A DNA stretch of 32,952 bases from a filamentous cyanobacterium CCT1 (GTDB lineage: Bacteria > Cyanobacteriota > Cyanobacteriia > Phormidesmidales > Phormidesmidaceae): contig PYER01000037.1 of the NCBI GenBank assembly GCA_003017855.1, positions 1-32,952 on the forward strand, in the 5' to 3' direction. Below the pieces are notes generated by a model. The model had not been told where the DNA came from and made no database searches. It saw only the letters and a list, made by a program, of their open reading frames with translations. This document shows, piece after piece, positions 14,525 through 22,627 of this stretch; positions within the stretch are counted from its first letter, which is position 1; every line of letters starts with the position of its first letter. A program made the translations under genes and the position numbers.

Positions 14525-16564
14525 CTAGCTCGCTGTGGCTACCGCCGCCGCCTCTTCACTTTCTGGAGCTACCTCTTCAAAGCGAATCACGTCCTGGCGA
14601 GGGCTGGCATGACTGACTCGCACCTGAAGCTGTTCGCCCAGGGACACGGCCCGGTTGAAGCGCATGGCTAGCTCCAGGCCCAAATCCTCAATCATAATCA
14701 GCCCCAGGCCTTCGTCTTCCCGCAGCCAGCGCAGCAGCATGACTTCCCAAACCCGATCCTGGTGACGGCGCAGGTACTCTAGCGCCCAGTAGCGCTTGGT
14801 TTGGCGTTCCACCAAAGTGGCCTCGTAGGCGGCCGAGCTGGCCCCGATCGCCAGCTCGGTCACCTCAGTCGAGGAAAAGGGCAGCGGCTCGCCCCGCAGG
14901 TGGGCCTTGAGCTGAAAGTGGGTAACCAGGTCGAGGTAGCGCCGAATTGGTGAGGTCACCTGGCTGTAGCTGTCTAGCCCTAAAGTGGCGTGGCGGCTGG
15001 GGGTAACGCCCACTTCGCTGCGGGTCATGCAGCGGCGAATAGCGGAGTCGCGCACCCAGCCTGTAGGCAGGGAGATCAGCTCTTCATCGGAGGGTAGCTC
15101 GGGCTGGGGCTGACTGCGAAAGGGAATGGCCAAGGCATGGGTTTGGCCGTAGCGGGCGGCGACTTCACCAGCCAAAATCATCATTTCGGCCACCATCTGC
15201 CGCGCCATCGAGTCGTTAAACACCTCGATCTCAATGGCGTCGCCCGCCTCAGACACCTTGATGCTCGACTCGGGCATGTTGATGCTGATCGCTCCCTGGG
15301 TCATGCGCCACTGGCCTCGCACCTTGGCCCAGTGGGCCAGCCCCTGCAGCTCTGGCTCGGCGGTAACACCCAGCTCCAGCATTTCATCCACGTCGTCGTA
15401 GGTGAGGCGGTAGGTGGGTCGAATCAGGGTAGGGTGAATTTGGTAGTCTTGAATGTCGCCCTCTGCGGTAAGGGTGATGCCAAAGCTGAGGGCAAAGCAG
15501 GTCTGGCCCTGAATCAGGCTCATGGCCCCGGTGGCCAGCTCCATGGGGAACATGGGAATCATGCCGGTGGGCAGATAGACCGTCGTACAGCGGCGACGCG
15601 CCTCTAGATCGAGATCATCGCCGGGCAGCAGCCAGCGGGTGGGGTCGGCGATGTGTACCCAGAGGCGCTGGGTACCGTCCTCTAGGGTTTCTAGGCTGAG
15701 ACCGTCGTCAATTTCCTGAGTGCTGGCATCGTCTACAGTGTAAACCTTGAGGTGAGTCAGGTCTAACCGTTGGGCATCGGGGTCGGGTGGCGGAGACTGA
15801 AGACGCTGCTGCGCCATAGTAAGGGTTTCCTCAGAAAAGTGACTGGGAACTTGGCTGCGGCGTAGAGCTAAATTTTCGTGAACGCTCCACAGTCCCAGTG
15901 CCACTAGGGTATCAAATGCGCCCGCCGACGTCGGGGCACTACCCAATGCGTTAAGAATTTCTACGGCTTGGGTGCGCTGGTTTGACTCGTCACCAAACAG
16001 GGCCAGGCGCTCAAGGGTTTCGAGGCGGGGGCGATCGCTTTTGTCCCAGTCCACCGTTTCGCCCGCTAGCCCCTGGCGAGCCTTGGTCATAAAGGATTCC
16101 CACTCCTGCTGGCGCTGGGTTTCGCGCTCGATTTGCAGGCGCAGTTCGTCAACTTGAGCAGCAGGGCGGGGTTCGTAGCGATCGCCCTTCTGCTTGAAAA
16201 AAACTTTGTCTTCCGCCAGCAGCCGATGGGCCGCGTAGCAAAAAGCGGGGCTTTGTTCTGAAAACAACAGCTGCGCCAAAGCAGCTGGGTCGGCAGACTC
16301 CCCGGCTTCGCTCAAAAATTCCCAGGCGATCTCCAGACTGGACGGGTCGATATAGGACTCGGCCTCGGCGACAAAGGGGCCAATATCGGCAGGTTTATAG
16401 GTATCGCCGCTGACCTCGTAGATGAAGTCGCGCGGGTGCAGGGTGTGGGCTTGGCCACGCTCGTCGATTACCACCCAGTTTTTTTTGCCCTCGGGCCGAT
16501 CTACCACCCCTAAACGGGGCTGCCCCTGGTGCTTAAATTCGACTAGCGTTCCTTTGTCAACCAA
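14525..16564 (-). CDS. RNase II/RNase R family 3'-5' exoribonuclease
   Basis: This is a processive 3'-5' exoribonuclease of the RNB superfamily for mRNA decay and rRNA maturation. The opening KGTLVEFKHQGQPRLGVVD and GKKNWVVIDERGQAHTLHPR match the cyanobacterial/plastid RNR-type enzymes. The RNB domain (about residues 265-600) has the metal-binding Asp cluster DDASTQEIDDGLSLE and the signature SQVTSPIRRYLDLVTHFQLKAH. A C-terminal S1-like beta domain follows (GEQLQVRVSHASP). The only plausible start is TTG at 16564, because a stop lies just upstream and homology begins at once; no clear Shine-Dalgarno precedes it. It follows rpsR by 35 bases and rpmG-rpsR are co-directional, so translation and RNA turnover genes share a transcript. 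Confidence 0.92.
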   Translation of the reverse strand: MVDKGTLVEFKHQGQPRLGVVDRPEGKKNWVVIDERGQAHTLHPRDFIYEVSGDTYKPADIGPFVAEAESYIDPSSLEIAWEFLSEAGESADPAALAQLLFSEQSPAFCYAAHRLLAEDKVFFKQKGDRYEPRPAAQVDELRLQIERETQRQQEWESFMTKARQGLAGETVDWDKSDRPRLETLERLALFGDESNQRTQAVEILNALGSAPTSAGAFDTLVALGLWSVHENLALRRSQVPSHFSEETLTMAQQRLQSPPPDPDAQRLDLTHLKVYTVDDASTQEIDDGLSLETLEDGTQRLWVHIADPTRWLLPGDDLDLEARRRCTTVYLPTGMIPMFPMELATGAMSLIQGQTCFALSFGITLTAEGDIQDYQIHPTLIRPTYRLTYDDVDEMLELGVTAEPELQGLAHWAKVRGQWRMTQGAISINMPESSIKVSEAGDAIEIEVFNDSMARQMVAEMMILAGEVAARYGQTHALAIPFRSQPQPELPSDEELISLPTGWVRDSAIRRCMTRSEVGVTPSRHATLGLDSYSQVTSPIRRYLDLVTHFQLKAHLRGEPLPFSSTEVTELAIGASSAAYEATLVERQTKRYWALEYLRRHQDRVWEVMLLRWLREDEGLGLIMIEDLGLELAMRFNRAVSLGEQLQVRVSHASPRQDVIRFEEVAPESEEAAAVATAS

Positions 16565-16599
16565 GCCAACACCCTAGCGATCGCCATCTTTAGCCTAGC

Positions 16600-16815
16600 C
16601 TAGCCTTCCCCATTCACATAGGGCAGCAGGGCGATAATGCGGGCACGCTTGATGGCAGTGGTGAGATCCCGCTGTTGTTTAGCGGTCAAGCCGGTGATGC
16701 GGCGAGGCAGAATTTTGCCGCGCTCGGTGATGAACTTACGGAGCAAATCGACATCTTTGTAGTCAATTGGGTCTCCAGGCTTGATTGGAGATACTCGACG
16801 ACGGAAGTAGGCCAT
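16600..16815 (-). CDS. rpsR: 30S ribosomal protein bS18
   Basis: The 71-residue product is the small-subunit protein bS18, which binds 16S rRNA at the platform together with bS6. The family pattern is complete: basic N-terminus [42 protein letters not shown], and the helix [15 protein letters not shown]. The ATG at 16815 lies nine bases after the rpmG stop. The gene order rpmG-rpsR matches cyanobacteria and plastids. Confidence 0.98.
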   Translation of the reverse strand: MAYFRRRVSPIKPGDPIDYKDVDLLRKFITERGKILPRRITGLTAKQQRDLTTAIKRARIIALLPYVNGEG

Positions 16816-16824
16816 GGGTGATAC

Positions 16825-17013
16825 TTACTTGATTTCTTTGTGGACAGTGTGCTTGTTGCAGTGAGTGCAGAACTTCTTCAGCTCAATGCGGTTCGTCGTG
16901 TTGCGACGGTTTTTTTGAGTGGTGTAACGCGATACACCGTTGGAGCGCTTGTCCGGGTTGGTTCGGCACTCTGTGCACTCCAGGGTAATGACGAGGCGGA
17001 CGCCTTTAGCCAT
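16825..17013 (-). CDS. rpmG: 50S ribosomal protein bL33, zinc-binding form
   Basis: The 62-residue bL33 starts [16 protein letters not shown] and continues to [15 protein letters not shown]. Both CxxC pairs are present (CTEC near 13-16 and CTHC near 49-52), so this is the zinc-binding type. An internal [13 protein letters not shown] stretch is typical. AGGTGA lies seven bases before the ATG at 17013. It is the first gene of the rpmG-rpsR-RNase cluster, with a promoter about 50-80 bases upstream. Confidence 0.98.
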   Translation of the reverse strand: MAKGVRLVITLECTECRTNPDKRSNGVSRYTTQKNRRNTTNRIELKKFCTHCNKHTVHKEIK

Positions 17014-17064
17014 GACAGTTCACCTGAGAATAGGGCGGGCAAAAAAATTAAGACACAGCCTTCT

Positions 17065-17094
17065 ATTATTTCACAGCTAGCCCAGATTCGCCAA
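17065..17094 (-). promoter_or_regulatory. promoter of rpmG-rpsR-RNase cluster
   Basis: Read on the minus strand, TTGGCG (17094-17089) and AATAAT (17070-17065) are separated by 18 bases. The -10 box matches the consensus at five of six positions. Transcription would begin near 17058 and give a leader of about 45 bases before the rpmG ATG. Confidence 0.5.
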
Positions 17095-17100
17095 TTTTTG

Positions 17101-17120
17101 ATCAGTGCGCATCAGTGCGT
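17101..17120. repeat. 10-base tandem repeat, two copies
   Basis: ATCAGTGCGC and ATCAGTGCGT stand head to tail, one mismatch apart. A looser stretch rich in GCGT/GGGCGT follows (about 17120-17160). It lies just upstream of the rpmG promoter on the minus strand. No function is evident. Confidence 0.6.
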
Positions 17121-17210
17121 GGGGCTTTGGAGCGTTAGGGCGTCAGGGCGTGGAGCGTGGTTTAGGTTTAGGGAAATGGGGAAGGGCACAAAACTTATTG
17201 AGCTTAATCC

Positions 17211-17242
17211 TTGACTCTACAGCCAGCTAGAAGCTTCAGAAT
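17211..17242 (+). promoter_or_regulatory. long-spacer promoter of the type used by MerR-family metal sensors
   Basis: TTGACT (17211-17216) and CAGAAT (17237-17242) are separated by 20 bases, which is too long for normal sigma70 use. The spacer holds CTCTACAGC and GCTAGAAGC, an imperfect dyad. MerR/CueR/ZntR-type promoters have a 19-20-base spacer with a dyad and a TTGACT-like -35. It sits 29 bases before the HMA metallochaperone ATG. No merR-type gene is visible in this window. Confidence 0.45.
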
Positions 17243-17270
17243 GAAGCTATCGAGAGCTTAGAGGTCTGTG

Positions 17271-17465
17271 ATGACGATTGAACTGAAGGTGCCAAATTTG
17301 GCCTGCTCGGCCTGCGAAGAAACAGTAACCAAAGCCGTTAAGGCGATCGACCCAACGGCCCAGGTAAGCGCCGATTCCAAAACCAAGCAGGTGAGCGTCG
17401 ACGCCAGCGTCTCAGAGGCGGCTATTAAGGCAGCCATTACCGACGCTGGCTATACCGTTGCCTAA
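17271..17465 (+). CDS. small HMA-domain metallochaperone (CopZ/Atx1-like)
   Basis: A 64-residue ferredoxin-like beta-alpha-beta metal-binding domain, probably delivering Cu(I) to the ATPase encoded downstream. The metal site is CSAC at residues 12-15 within VPNLACSACEETV; the more usual Met before the first Cys is replaced by Leu-Ala. The C-terminal half, AIKAAITDAGYTVA, matches the fold's second helix and last strand. Start: ATG at 17271 directly after a GTG at 17268; GAGGT lies about six bases upstream. copA follows 259 bases downstream on the same strand, with a palindromic element between. Copper is inferred from this neighbour; the domain alone could bind other soft metals. Confidence 0.88.
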   Translation: MTIELKVPNLACSACEETVTKAVKAIDPTAQVSADSKTKQVSVDASVSEAAIKAAITDAGYTVA

Positions 17466-17529
17466 GTCAGCACAAAAAACTGGTTCCAGACCAGTATACC
17501 CATCTGCTAGTGCAGCGTTAGGGATAAAA

Positions 17530-17632
17530 TCAGGCCTTTCGTAGGTTGGGTGGCGCGCTAGCAGAACCCAACAAAACCCTTGCTGGTGTTGGGTTCCACT
17601 TCGTTTCACCCAACCTACCCATTGAGGCCTGA
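17530..17632. repeat. nested palindromic element (REP/MITE-like) between chaperone and copA
   Basis: Three nested inverted repeats share one centre: TCAGGCCT/AGGCCTGA (17530-17537 with 17625-17632), GTAGGTTGGGTG/CACCCAACCTAC (17541-17552 with 17607-17618), and AACCCAACA/TGTTGGGTT (17565-17573 with 17587-17595). All three are perfect. The GTAGGTTGGGT...ACCCAACCTAC pattern is one I recognise as common in dispersed cyanobacterial repeats. It has no room for a transposase, so it is a non-autonomous or REP-type element. It could also end the chaperone transcript. Confidence 0.8.
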
Positions 17633-17724
17633 CAACCTACCAGGGCCGCAGCCTAGAGACCGGGTTTTCGCCGTCCTGTACTAATGCTTCAGAAGGCACC
17701 CACGAAACGCTTTAAGGGGTACCC

Positions 17725-19977
17725 ATGGAAACTCAAACGTTCAAACTGCGGGGCATGAGCTGCGCCGCCTGCGCCAGCAATATTGAAGATGCCATTCGCA
17801 CGGTGCCTGGGGTCGAGACCTGCAGCGTCAATTTTGGGGCTGAGCAGGCGGCGGTGACCTATAACTCCCAGCGCACGGGTCTGGCCCAGATTCAGTCGGC
17901 GGTGGATGAAGCGGGCTACACCGCCCAGCCAATGCAAGACGACGTGCTGGCCCCGGAGGACGACGACGAGCGGCGGGAGCGCGAGGCCGAAAACCGCCAG
18001 CTCACCCGCAAAGCCGTATTCAGTCTGGTGGTTGGTGGTGTTTTAGTGTTCGGCTCGCTGCCGATGATGACGGGTCTGCCGATTCCGTTTATACCGATGT
18101 GGCTGCACAGCCCCTGGCTGCAGCTGGTGCTGACGGCACCCGTGCTGTTTTGGGCGGGCAATGGATTTTTCATCAACGCCTGGAAAGCGCTCAAGCGCCA
18201 CTCCGCCAGTATGGATACGCTGGTGGCGGTGGGTACCGGAACGGCCTTTCTCTACTCGCTGTTTCCGACGTTTTACCCCCAGTGGTTTGTGGCCCAGGGG
18301 CTCAACCCTGATGTGTACTTTGAAGCCGCTGCGGTGATCATCGCGCTGATTTTGCTGGGTAGGCTGCTGGAGAACCGGGCCAGGGGCCAAACTTCTGAAG
18401 CCATTCGCAAGCTGATGGGACTGCAGGCTAAGACCGCGCGAGTGATTCGCCAGGGCCAGGCTGTGGATATTCCCATCGCGGAGGTGGTGCTGGGCGACGT
18501 GGTGCTGGTGCGACCGGGAGAGAAAGTGCCGGTCGATGGCGAGATTGTTGACGGCACCTCCACGCTAGATGAGGCGATGGTGACCGGCGAGAGCGTGCCG
18601 GTGCAGAAAACCGTCGGTGACGAGGTGATTGGGGCGACGCTGAATAAAACCGGCAGCTTTAAGTTTCGCGCCACGCGGGTGGGCAAAGACACGTTTTTAG
18701 CCCAGATTGTCAAGCTGGTGCAGCAGGCCCAGGGGTCAAAAGCGCCGATTCAAAAGCTGGCTGACCGGGTGACGTCCTGGTTTGTGCCGGCGGTGATTGC
18801 GATCGCCCTGCTCACCTTCATCATTTGGTACAACGTCATGGGCAACATCACCATGGCGCTGATTACCACCGTGGGCGTGCTGATTATTGCCTGCCCTTGC
18901 GCTCTGGGGCTGGCGACACCGACCTCGATTATGGTGGGCACCGGCAAAGGGGCTGAGAACGGCATCCTCATTAAAGGGGCCGACAGCCTGGAGCTAGCCC
19001 ACAACATTCAGGCGATCGTGCTGGATAAGACCGGCACCATTACCCAGGGCAGACCGACGGTGACCCACTACCTGACCGTCAACGGCACGGCCACAGAACT
19101 CCACCTGCTGCAATTGGCCGGAACGCTGGAGCGCAACTCTGAGCACCCCCTGGCAGAAGCTGTGGTGAATTATGCCCAGGCCCAGGGGGTGAAGTTAGAA
19201 GATTCTCAAGCCTTTGAGGCCGTTGCAGGCAGCGGCGTCCAAGGTTCTGTAGCAGGTCAACAGGTGCAGATTGGCACCCACCGCTGGATGCAGGAACTGG
19301 GGATTGGGACCGATCGCCTGCAAAAGCCGTGGGCAGAGCTGGAATCTCAGGGCCGAACCGTGGTCTGGCTAGCGGTGGATGGCAAAGTAGAGGCGATTTT
19401 GGCGATCGCCGATGCCGTCAAACCTTCCTCTGCCGCCGCCATTGCCACCCTACAGCGTATGGGCCTGGAGGTGGTGATGCTGACTGGCGACAACCGCCGC
19501 ACTGCTGAAGCGATCGCCCGAGAAGTCGGCATTACTCGCGTGTTTGCCGAAGTGCGCCCCGACCAAAAAGCCGCCCAGGTCGAAACCCTACAGCGAGAAG
19601 GCAAGGTTGTGGCAATGGTAGGCGACGGCATTAACGATGCCCCTGCTCTGGCCCAGGCGGATGTGGGTATGGCGATCGGGACGGGGACAGATGTAGCGAT
19701 CGCCGCCAGCGACATTACCCTGATCTCCGGCGACCTGTACGGCATTGTCACCGCCATTCAGCTCTCCCGCGCCACTATGGCCAACATTCGCCAAAACCTG
19801 TTCTTTGCCTTTATCTACAACGTGGCGGGCATTCCGATCGCGGCGGGCATTCTCTACCCCATCTTTGGCTGGCTGCTCAGCCCGATTATTGCCGGGGCAG
19901 CGATGGCCTTTAGCTCGGTGTCGGTGGTGACGAATGCCCTGCGGTTGCGGAAGTTTCGGCCCAGGCTACAGGGATAG
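17725..19977 (+). CDS. copA: P1B-type Cu+-transporting ATPase
   Basis: A copper-exporting P-type ATPase of 750 residues. One N-terminal HMA domain carries GMSCAAC (Cys at 13 and 16). Eight membrane helices are predicted from about residue 95 on. The actuator loop has VTGES, the transport site is CPC at 390-392 ([13 protein letters not shown]), and the phosphorylated Asp is at about 434 (DKTGTIT). The nucleotide domain has the P1B histidine in NSEHPLAEA and the hinge [12 protein letters not shown]. The last helices, [10 protein letters not shown] and [13 protein letters not shown], carry the Cu+ (P1B-1) specificity pattern. The ATG at 17725 has AAGGGG upstream. In cyanobacteria such pumps are either plasma-membrane exporters (CtaA/CopA type) or thylakoid pumps (PacS type); the sequence alone does not decide which. 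Confidence 0.96.
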   Translation: METQTFKLRGMSCAACASNIEDAIRTVPGVETCSVNFGAEQAAVTYNSQRTGLAQIQSAVDEAGYTAQPMQDDVLAPEDDDERREREAENRQLTRKAVFSLVVGGVLVFGSLPMMTGLPIPFIPMWLHSPWLQLVLTAPVLFWAGNGFFINAWKALKRHSASMDTLVAVGTGTAFLYSLFPTFYPQWFVAQGLNPDVYFEAAAVIIALILLGRLLENRARGQTSEAIRKLMGLQAKTARVIRQGQAVDIPIAEVVLGDVVLVRPGEKVPVDGEIVDGTSTLDEAMVTGESVPVQKTVGDEVIGATLNKTGSFKFRATRVGKDTFLAQIVKLVQQAQGSKAPIQKLADRVTSWFVPAVIAIALLTFIIWYNVMGNITMALITTVGVLIIACPCALGLATPTSIMVGTGKGAENGILIKGADSLELAHNIQAIVLDKTGTITQGRPTVTHYLTVNGTATELHLLQLAGTLERNSEHPLAEAVVNYAQAQGVKLEDSQAFEAVAGSGVQGSVAGQQVQIGTHRWMQELGIGTDRLQKPWAELESQGRTVVWLAVDGKVEAILAIADAVKPSSAAAIATLQRMGLEVVMLTGDNRRTAEAIAREVGITRVFAEVRPDQKAAQVETLQREGKVVAMVGDGINDAPALAQADVGMAIGTGTDVAIAASDITLISGDLYGIVTAIQLSRATMANIRQNLFFAFIYNVAGIPIAAGILYPIFGWLLSPIIAGAAMAFSSVSVVTNALRLRKFRPRLQG

Positions 19978-20200
19978 GGGTGGATGGGTAGCGGTCCCTG
20001 AGCGGAGTCGAAGGGAGTGCATGGGTGGATGGGTAGAGAGAAATGCAAAGTGCAAAATGCAAAATGGGGACCCTGATGCATCCACGGATCTCTCTGATCC
20101 GCCCAACCGCGCCCACTAAATTTTGAACTTTGAACTTTTCCCTTTCTCACGCATTAACCAATACCTCAATTTTGAATTTTCAATTTTGAACTTTGAATTC
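19978..20200. repeat. low-complexity direct-repeat patch downstream of copA
   Basis: The 251-base gap between copA and the cupredoxin gene holds several short repeats. TGGATGGGTAG occurs at 19981 and 20026. A CCCTGAGCGGAGTCGAAGGG imperfect palindrome lies at about 19996-20015. GCAAA(A/G)TG units repeat at about 20044-20066. TTTTGAACTTTGAA occurs at 20121-20134 and again at 20184-20197, with further TTTTGAA units between. These are typical intergenic repeats; no gene is supported here. Confidence 0.65.
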
Positions 20201-20228
20201 TTTGCCCCGATCCGCCAAATGCACCGCT

Positions 20229-20798
20229 ATGACACTCAAACCCCTCACCCTCACCACCTTCACGAGTCTGGGATTGGCCCTCAGCTTAGCTACCGGCACC
20301 CCGGCTCAGATGGAGATGGACAACGGCACTATGGGCGCGCCCCAGTCTACAGGCCAGTTTCAGCGTATCGAGCAACCGCTGTGGTCTAAGGTGGCGGTCA
20401 CTGGAGCGGGGCTGGGCCTAATTGGGCTGGAGATGTGGTGGTTTTTGCTCAGCAAGCCCAGGTCTCGCCAGGCCAGTGCCACAGATGGAGTGCAGGAAAT
20501 TACCGTCACCGTTGATGGCGGCTACGACCCCAGCGAGATTGTTGTGCAGGCGGGGCAGCCGGTGCGGCTCAACTTCTACCGCAAAGACCCCAGCAGCTGC
20601 TTGGAGGCGGTGCGGTTTCCTGACTTTCGCATTGCCAGAGAATTACCCGTCAACCAGACGACAGCGATCGAATTTACGCCCACCCAACCGGGGCGCTACG
20701 AGTTTACCTGCGGTATGAATATGTTTCGCGGCACGGTGGACGCGCGCTTTGGGGCAGAATCCCATGACAAGAATACAGAGGGCCATACCTTGGTCTAA
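20229..20798 (+). CDS. membrane-anchored cupredoxin-fold protein, copper-module associated
   Basis: A 189-residue protein: an N-terminal signal-like helix (about 5-26), a Met-rich stretch MEMDNGTMG, a membrane helix at about 55-75, then a cupredoxin-like beta domain. The domain opens with EITVTVDGGYDPSEIVVQAG and has Cys124 (DPSSCLEAVRFPD) and Cys161-Gly-Met163-Asn-Met165 (YEFTCGMNMFRG). These are the usual landmarks of cupredoxin domains seen beside Cu+ ATPases. I see no His inside the domain, so this is not a classical blue-copper site; Cys/Met ligands for Cu(I) are more likely. The start used is the ATG at 20229, which directly precedes the signal segment. It lies downstream of copA on the same strand, which suggests it receives or buffers exported copper. 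Confidence 0.82.
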   Translation: MTLKPLTLTTFTSLGLALSLATGTPAQMEMDNGTMGAPQSTGQFQRIEQPLWSKVAVTGAGLGLIGLEMWWFLLSKPRSRQASATDGVQEITVTVDGGYDPSEIVVQAGQPVRLNFYRKDPSSCLEAVRFPDFRIARELPVNQTTAIEFTPTQPGRYEFTCGMNMFRGTVDARFGAESHDKNTEGHTLV

Positions 20799-20920
20799 TG
20801 TGAATAGTGCTAACGCAGATCTGGCTCTTGCCAACTCATAAATGTGATCTGCAATACAGCCTTTTGGAACTATTAACTAGGTATGCTAACTTACCAACGT
20901 AAGAATATGGCAATACCATT

Positions 20921-22003
20921 ATGGACATTTTGATGAAGTGGCTGGAAAACGATCAAACTGTCACCAATACGGTTGTCATTGCCCTAAGTTTTATTGTTCT
21001 TTTAGTTGTATTTCTCTGTTTTGCAGCCTTTTTTCAGGGTCGCAGCATTGAGTTTTGGCCTCCAAAAATTGGCGAACGACCAGCGAGATCTTCTACATCG
21101 AACCCTGTCGATCGCTTTACGGTTATAGCTTGTTTTTTTATTTCTACGCTGCTACTTTCTCTCTTGCTAGCAGCCCGATCGGGTCCTTCACGAGAAACAA
21201 ATTCCCTGGCCACTTTATCAGGCTCTCGCCCCTATGCAATAGGTCAAGTATCCATCGAATCTAACGCAGGATTTCAAAATTCTGGCATCTACCTCAAAAC
21301 GGGTGAAAAAGTTGTTTTAGACCCAGATGGACGAATCAACTTGGCCATGTTACAAAATAGCACCTACATCAGCTTGGCAAAGGCAATTATTGCTTACAAT
21401 CTTCCTCAAACAGATGCTTATCGAGATTATAAGCAGACCTACCTGCCGAACTCACAACCAGATCAAACGCCTTTTCAGGGTAGTTTGAATAACGTTAATG
21501 ATCTTCAAACTCTTACAGGTGGGGAAGTCTTTCGAAGAGATTGGATTGGAGTTGGAGGCGAGAAAATTGATAGCCGCGACCTAAATGCTTGTTTGTTATT
21601 TCAAGGTAATGCTGGCCAGGTAGGCGATTGGGGAATGTTGCTGGCACAGGTGATGGCTAATCCTGGTTCTGCTGTTACTGACCCTTTTGAAGTACTGCAA
21701 GAAAATGACTTGACCCCTTCAGATTTGGTTCCTGTTTCTACCCAAGATTATGTGTTTGAGGCCACACAGGACGGTTGGCTAACTTTTATTGTTAATGACG
21801 CTGTCTTGTCCAGCGACGGTAGCCCAGAGAGAATCTCTTGTGTAGAATATCGACAGGCTTTGAGAAAAGCTTCAGATAATTTTAAATTTCAGGGTGATAG
21901 CTTTCGTATTCCAGAACGATCTATTCCTCTAACTTGGTATTCGGATAATCTTGGTGCTTTCCACGTTGTTGTGAAACCGTTTAATCAGCGATCGCCAGCG
22001 TAG
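20921..22003 (+). CDS. two-helix membrane protein with LecA/PA-I-like lectin domain (function unknown)
   Basis: Residues 16-38 and 66-85 are membrane helices. The loop between them is basic (GRSIEFWPPKIGERPARSS), so it should be cytoplasmic, with the large C-terminal part outside. From about residue 108 the protein resembles the PA-I galactophilic lectin (LecA) family: an opening strand pattern VSIESNAGFQNSGIYLKTGE, a GMLLAQVMANPG strand like the LecA 'ALVMKIG' strand, and a final pair GWLTFIVNDA ... WYSDNLGAFHVVV matching the calcium- and sugar-binding 'YND...NNSGSFSV' end. The domain is larger than LecA, with inserts. The likeness was judged by eye. The gene is visibly AT-richer than its neighbours. 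It overlaps the convergent exonuclease gene by 19 bases. The ATG at 20921 lacks a clear Shine-Dalgarno; an ATG at 20933 is possible. Confidence 0.72.
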   Translation: MDILMKWLENDQTVTNTVVIALSFIVLLVVFLCFAAFFQGRSIEFWPPKIGERPARSSTSNPVDRFTVIACFFISTLLLSLLLAARSGPSRETNSLATLSGSRPYAIGQVSIESNAGFQNSGIYLKTGEKVVLDPDGRINLAMLQNSTYISLAKAIIAYNLPQTDAYRDYKQTYLPNSQPDQTPFQGSLNNVNDLQTLTGGEVFRRDWIGVGGEKIDSRDLNACLLFQGNAGQVGDWGMLLAQVMANPGSAVTDPFEVLQENDLTPSDLVPVSTQDYVFEATQDGWLTFIVNDAVLSSDGSPERISCVEYRQALRKASDNFKFQGDSFRIPERSIPLTWYSDNLGAFHVVVKPFNQRSPA

Positions 22004-22485
22004 AGAGCTGAAGCGACCGCAATCTTGGCGCAGGCCTCGGCATCCGACAGGGCGTCGTGGTGGTTGAGCGGTATGCCCAGGTAGTCGCACACGTTGGGCA
22101 GCTTGGTGGGGCGAATATTCCACGCCTGACGGGCCAGTTTGACGGTGCAGACAAAGTCGGGTGCCGGGGGCGCAATGTTGTGGGCCCGGCAGCAGGCGTG
22201 GAGCACGCTGCGATCGAAGGAGGCATTGTGGGCGGCGAAGAATTCTGCCCCAGCTAGCATCGCCGCAATCTCGGGCCAGCGTTCGGCAAAGTCGGGTTGG
22301 TTAGCCACCTGCCGCCAGGTGATGCCGTGGATGTGGGTGAACTCAAACTGTCGTCGCGGCGGGCGAATCAGGTAGTGGGCTTTGTTAACCACCTGGCCCT
22401 GCTCTACTCGCACCAGGCCGATTGAGCAGGCGCTATCGCGGTAGCGATCGGCGGTTTCAAAATCGAGGGCAACGAAGGTCGTCAT
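21985..22485 (-). CDS. DEDDh 3'-5' exonuclease (DnaQ-like)
   Basis: A stand-alone exonuclease domain of 166 residues, similar to the proofreading subunit epsilon. The four acidic positions and the catalytic His are visible: FVALDFETAD near the start (Asp and Glu), FFAAHNASFDRSVL (Asp) and NHHDALSDAEACA (His and Asp). No polymerase or other domain is fused. It may act in DNA repair or RNA/DNA trimming. Start: the ATG at 22485 begins MTTFVALDFET as is normal for the family, and AGGAG lies about ten bases before it; a longer in-frame start at 22587 is unlikely. The 3' end overlaps the convergent lectin-like gene. Confidence 0.9.
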   Translation of the reverse strand: MTTFVALDFETADRYRDSACSIGLVRVEQGQVVNKAHYLIRPPRRQFEFTHIHGITWRQVANQPDFAERWPEIAAMLAGAEFFAAHNASFDRSVLHACCRAHNIAPPAPDFVCTVKLARQAWNIRPTKLPNVCDYLGIPLNHHDALSDAEACAKIAVASALYAGDR

Positions 22486-22627
22486 GGGGGCATGCTCCTG
22501 GACAACGCCTTCGCCAGGATACCCGCTCAGTACCAGCTCACTCGATAGTTTGTTGCAATGCTTATCGCTCGCGTGCAACCTTGACATACGACATTGGTGG
22601 CCGAGTCAGTTAGGGCTTACCTGGAGA

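Noticed and set aside
17530-17632. insertion sequence
   Set aside because: Only 103 bases with nested palindromes and no transposase frame; better described as a REP/MITE-like element.
19978-20200. possible CRISPR or transposon end
   Set aside because: The repeats are too short, of unequal spacing and of several kinds; there are no spacers, cas genes or transposase.
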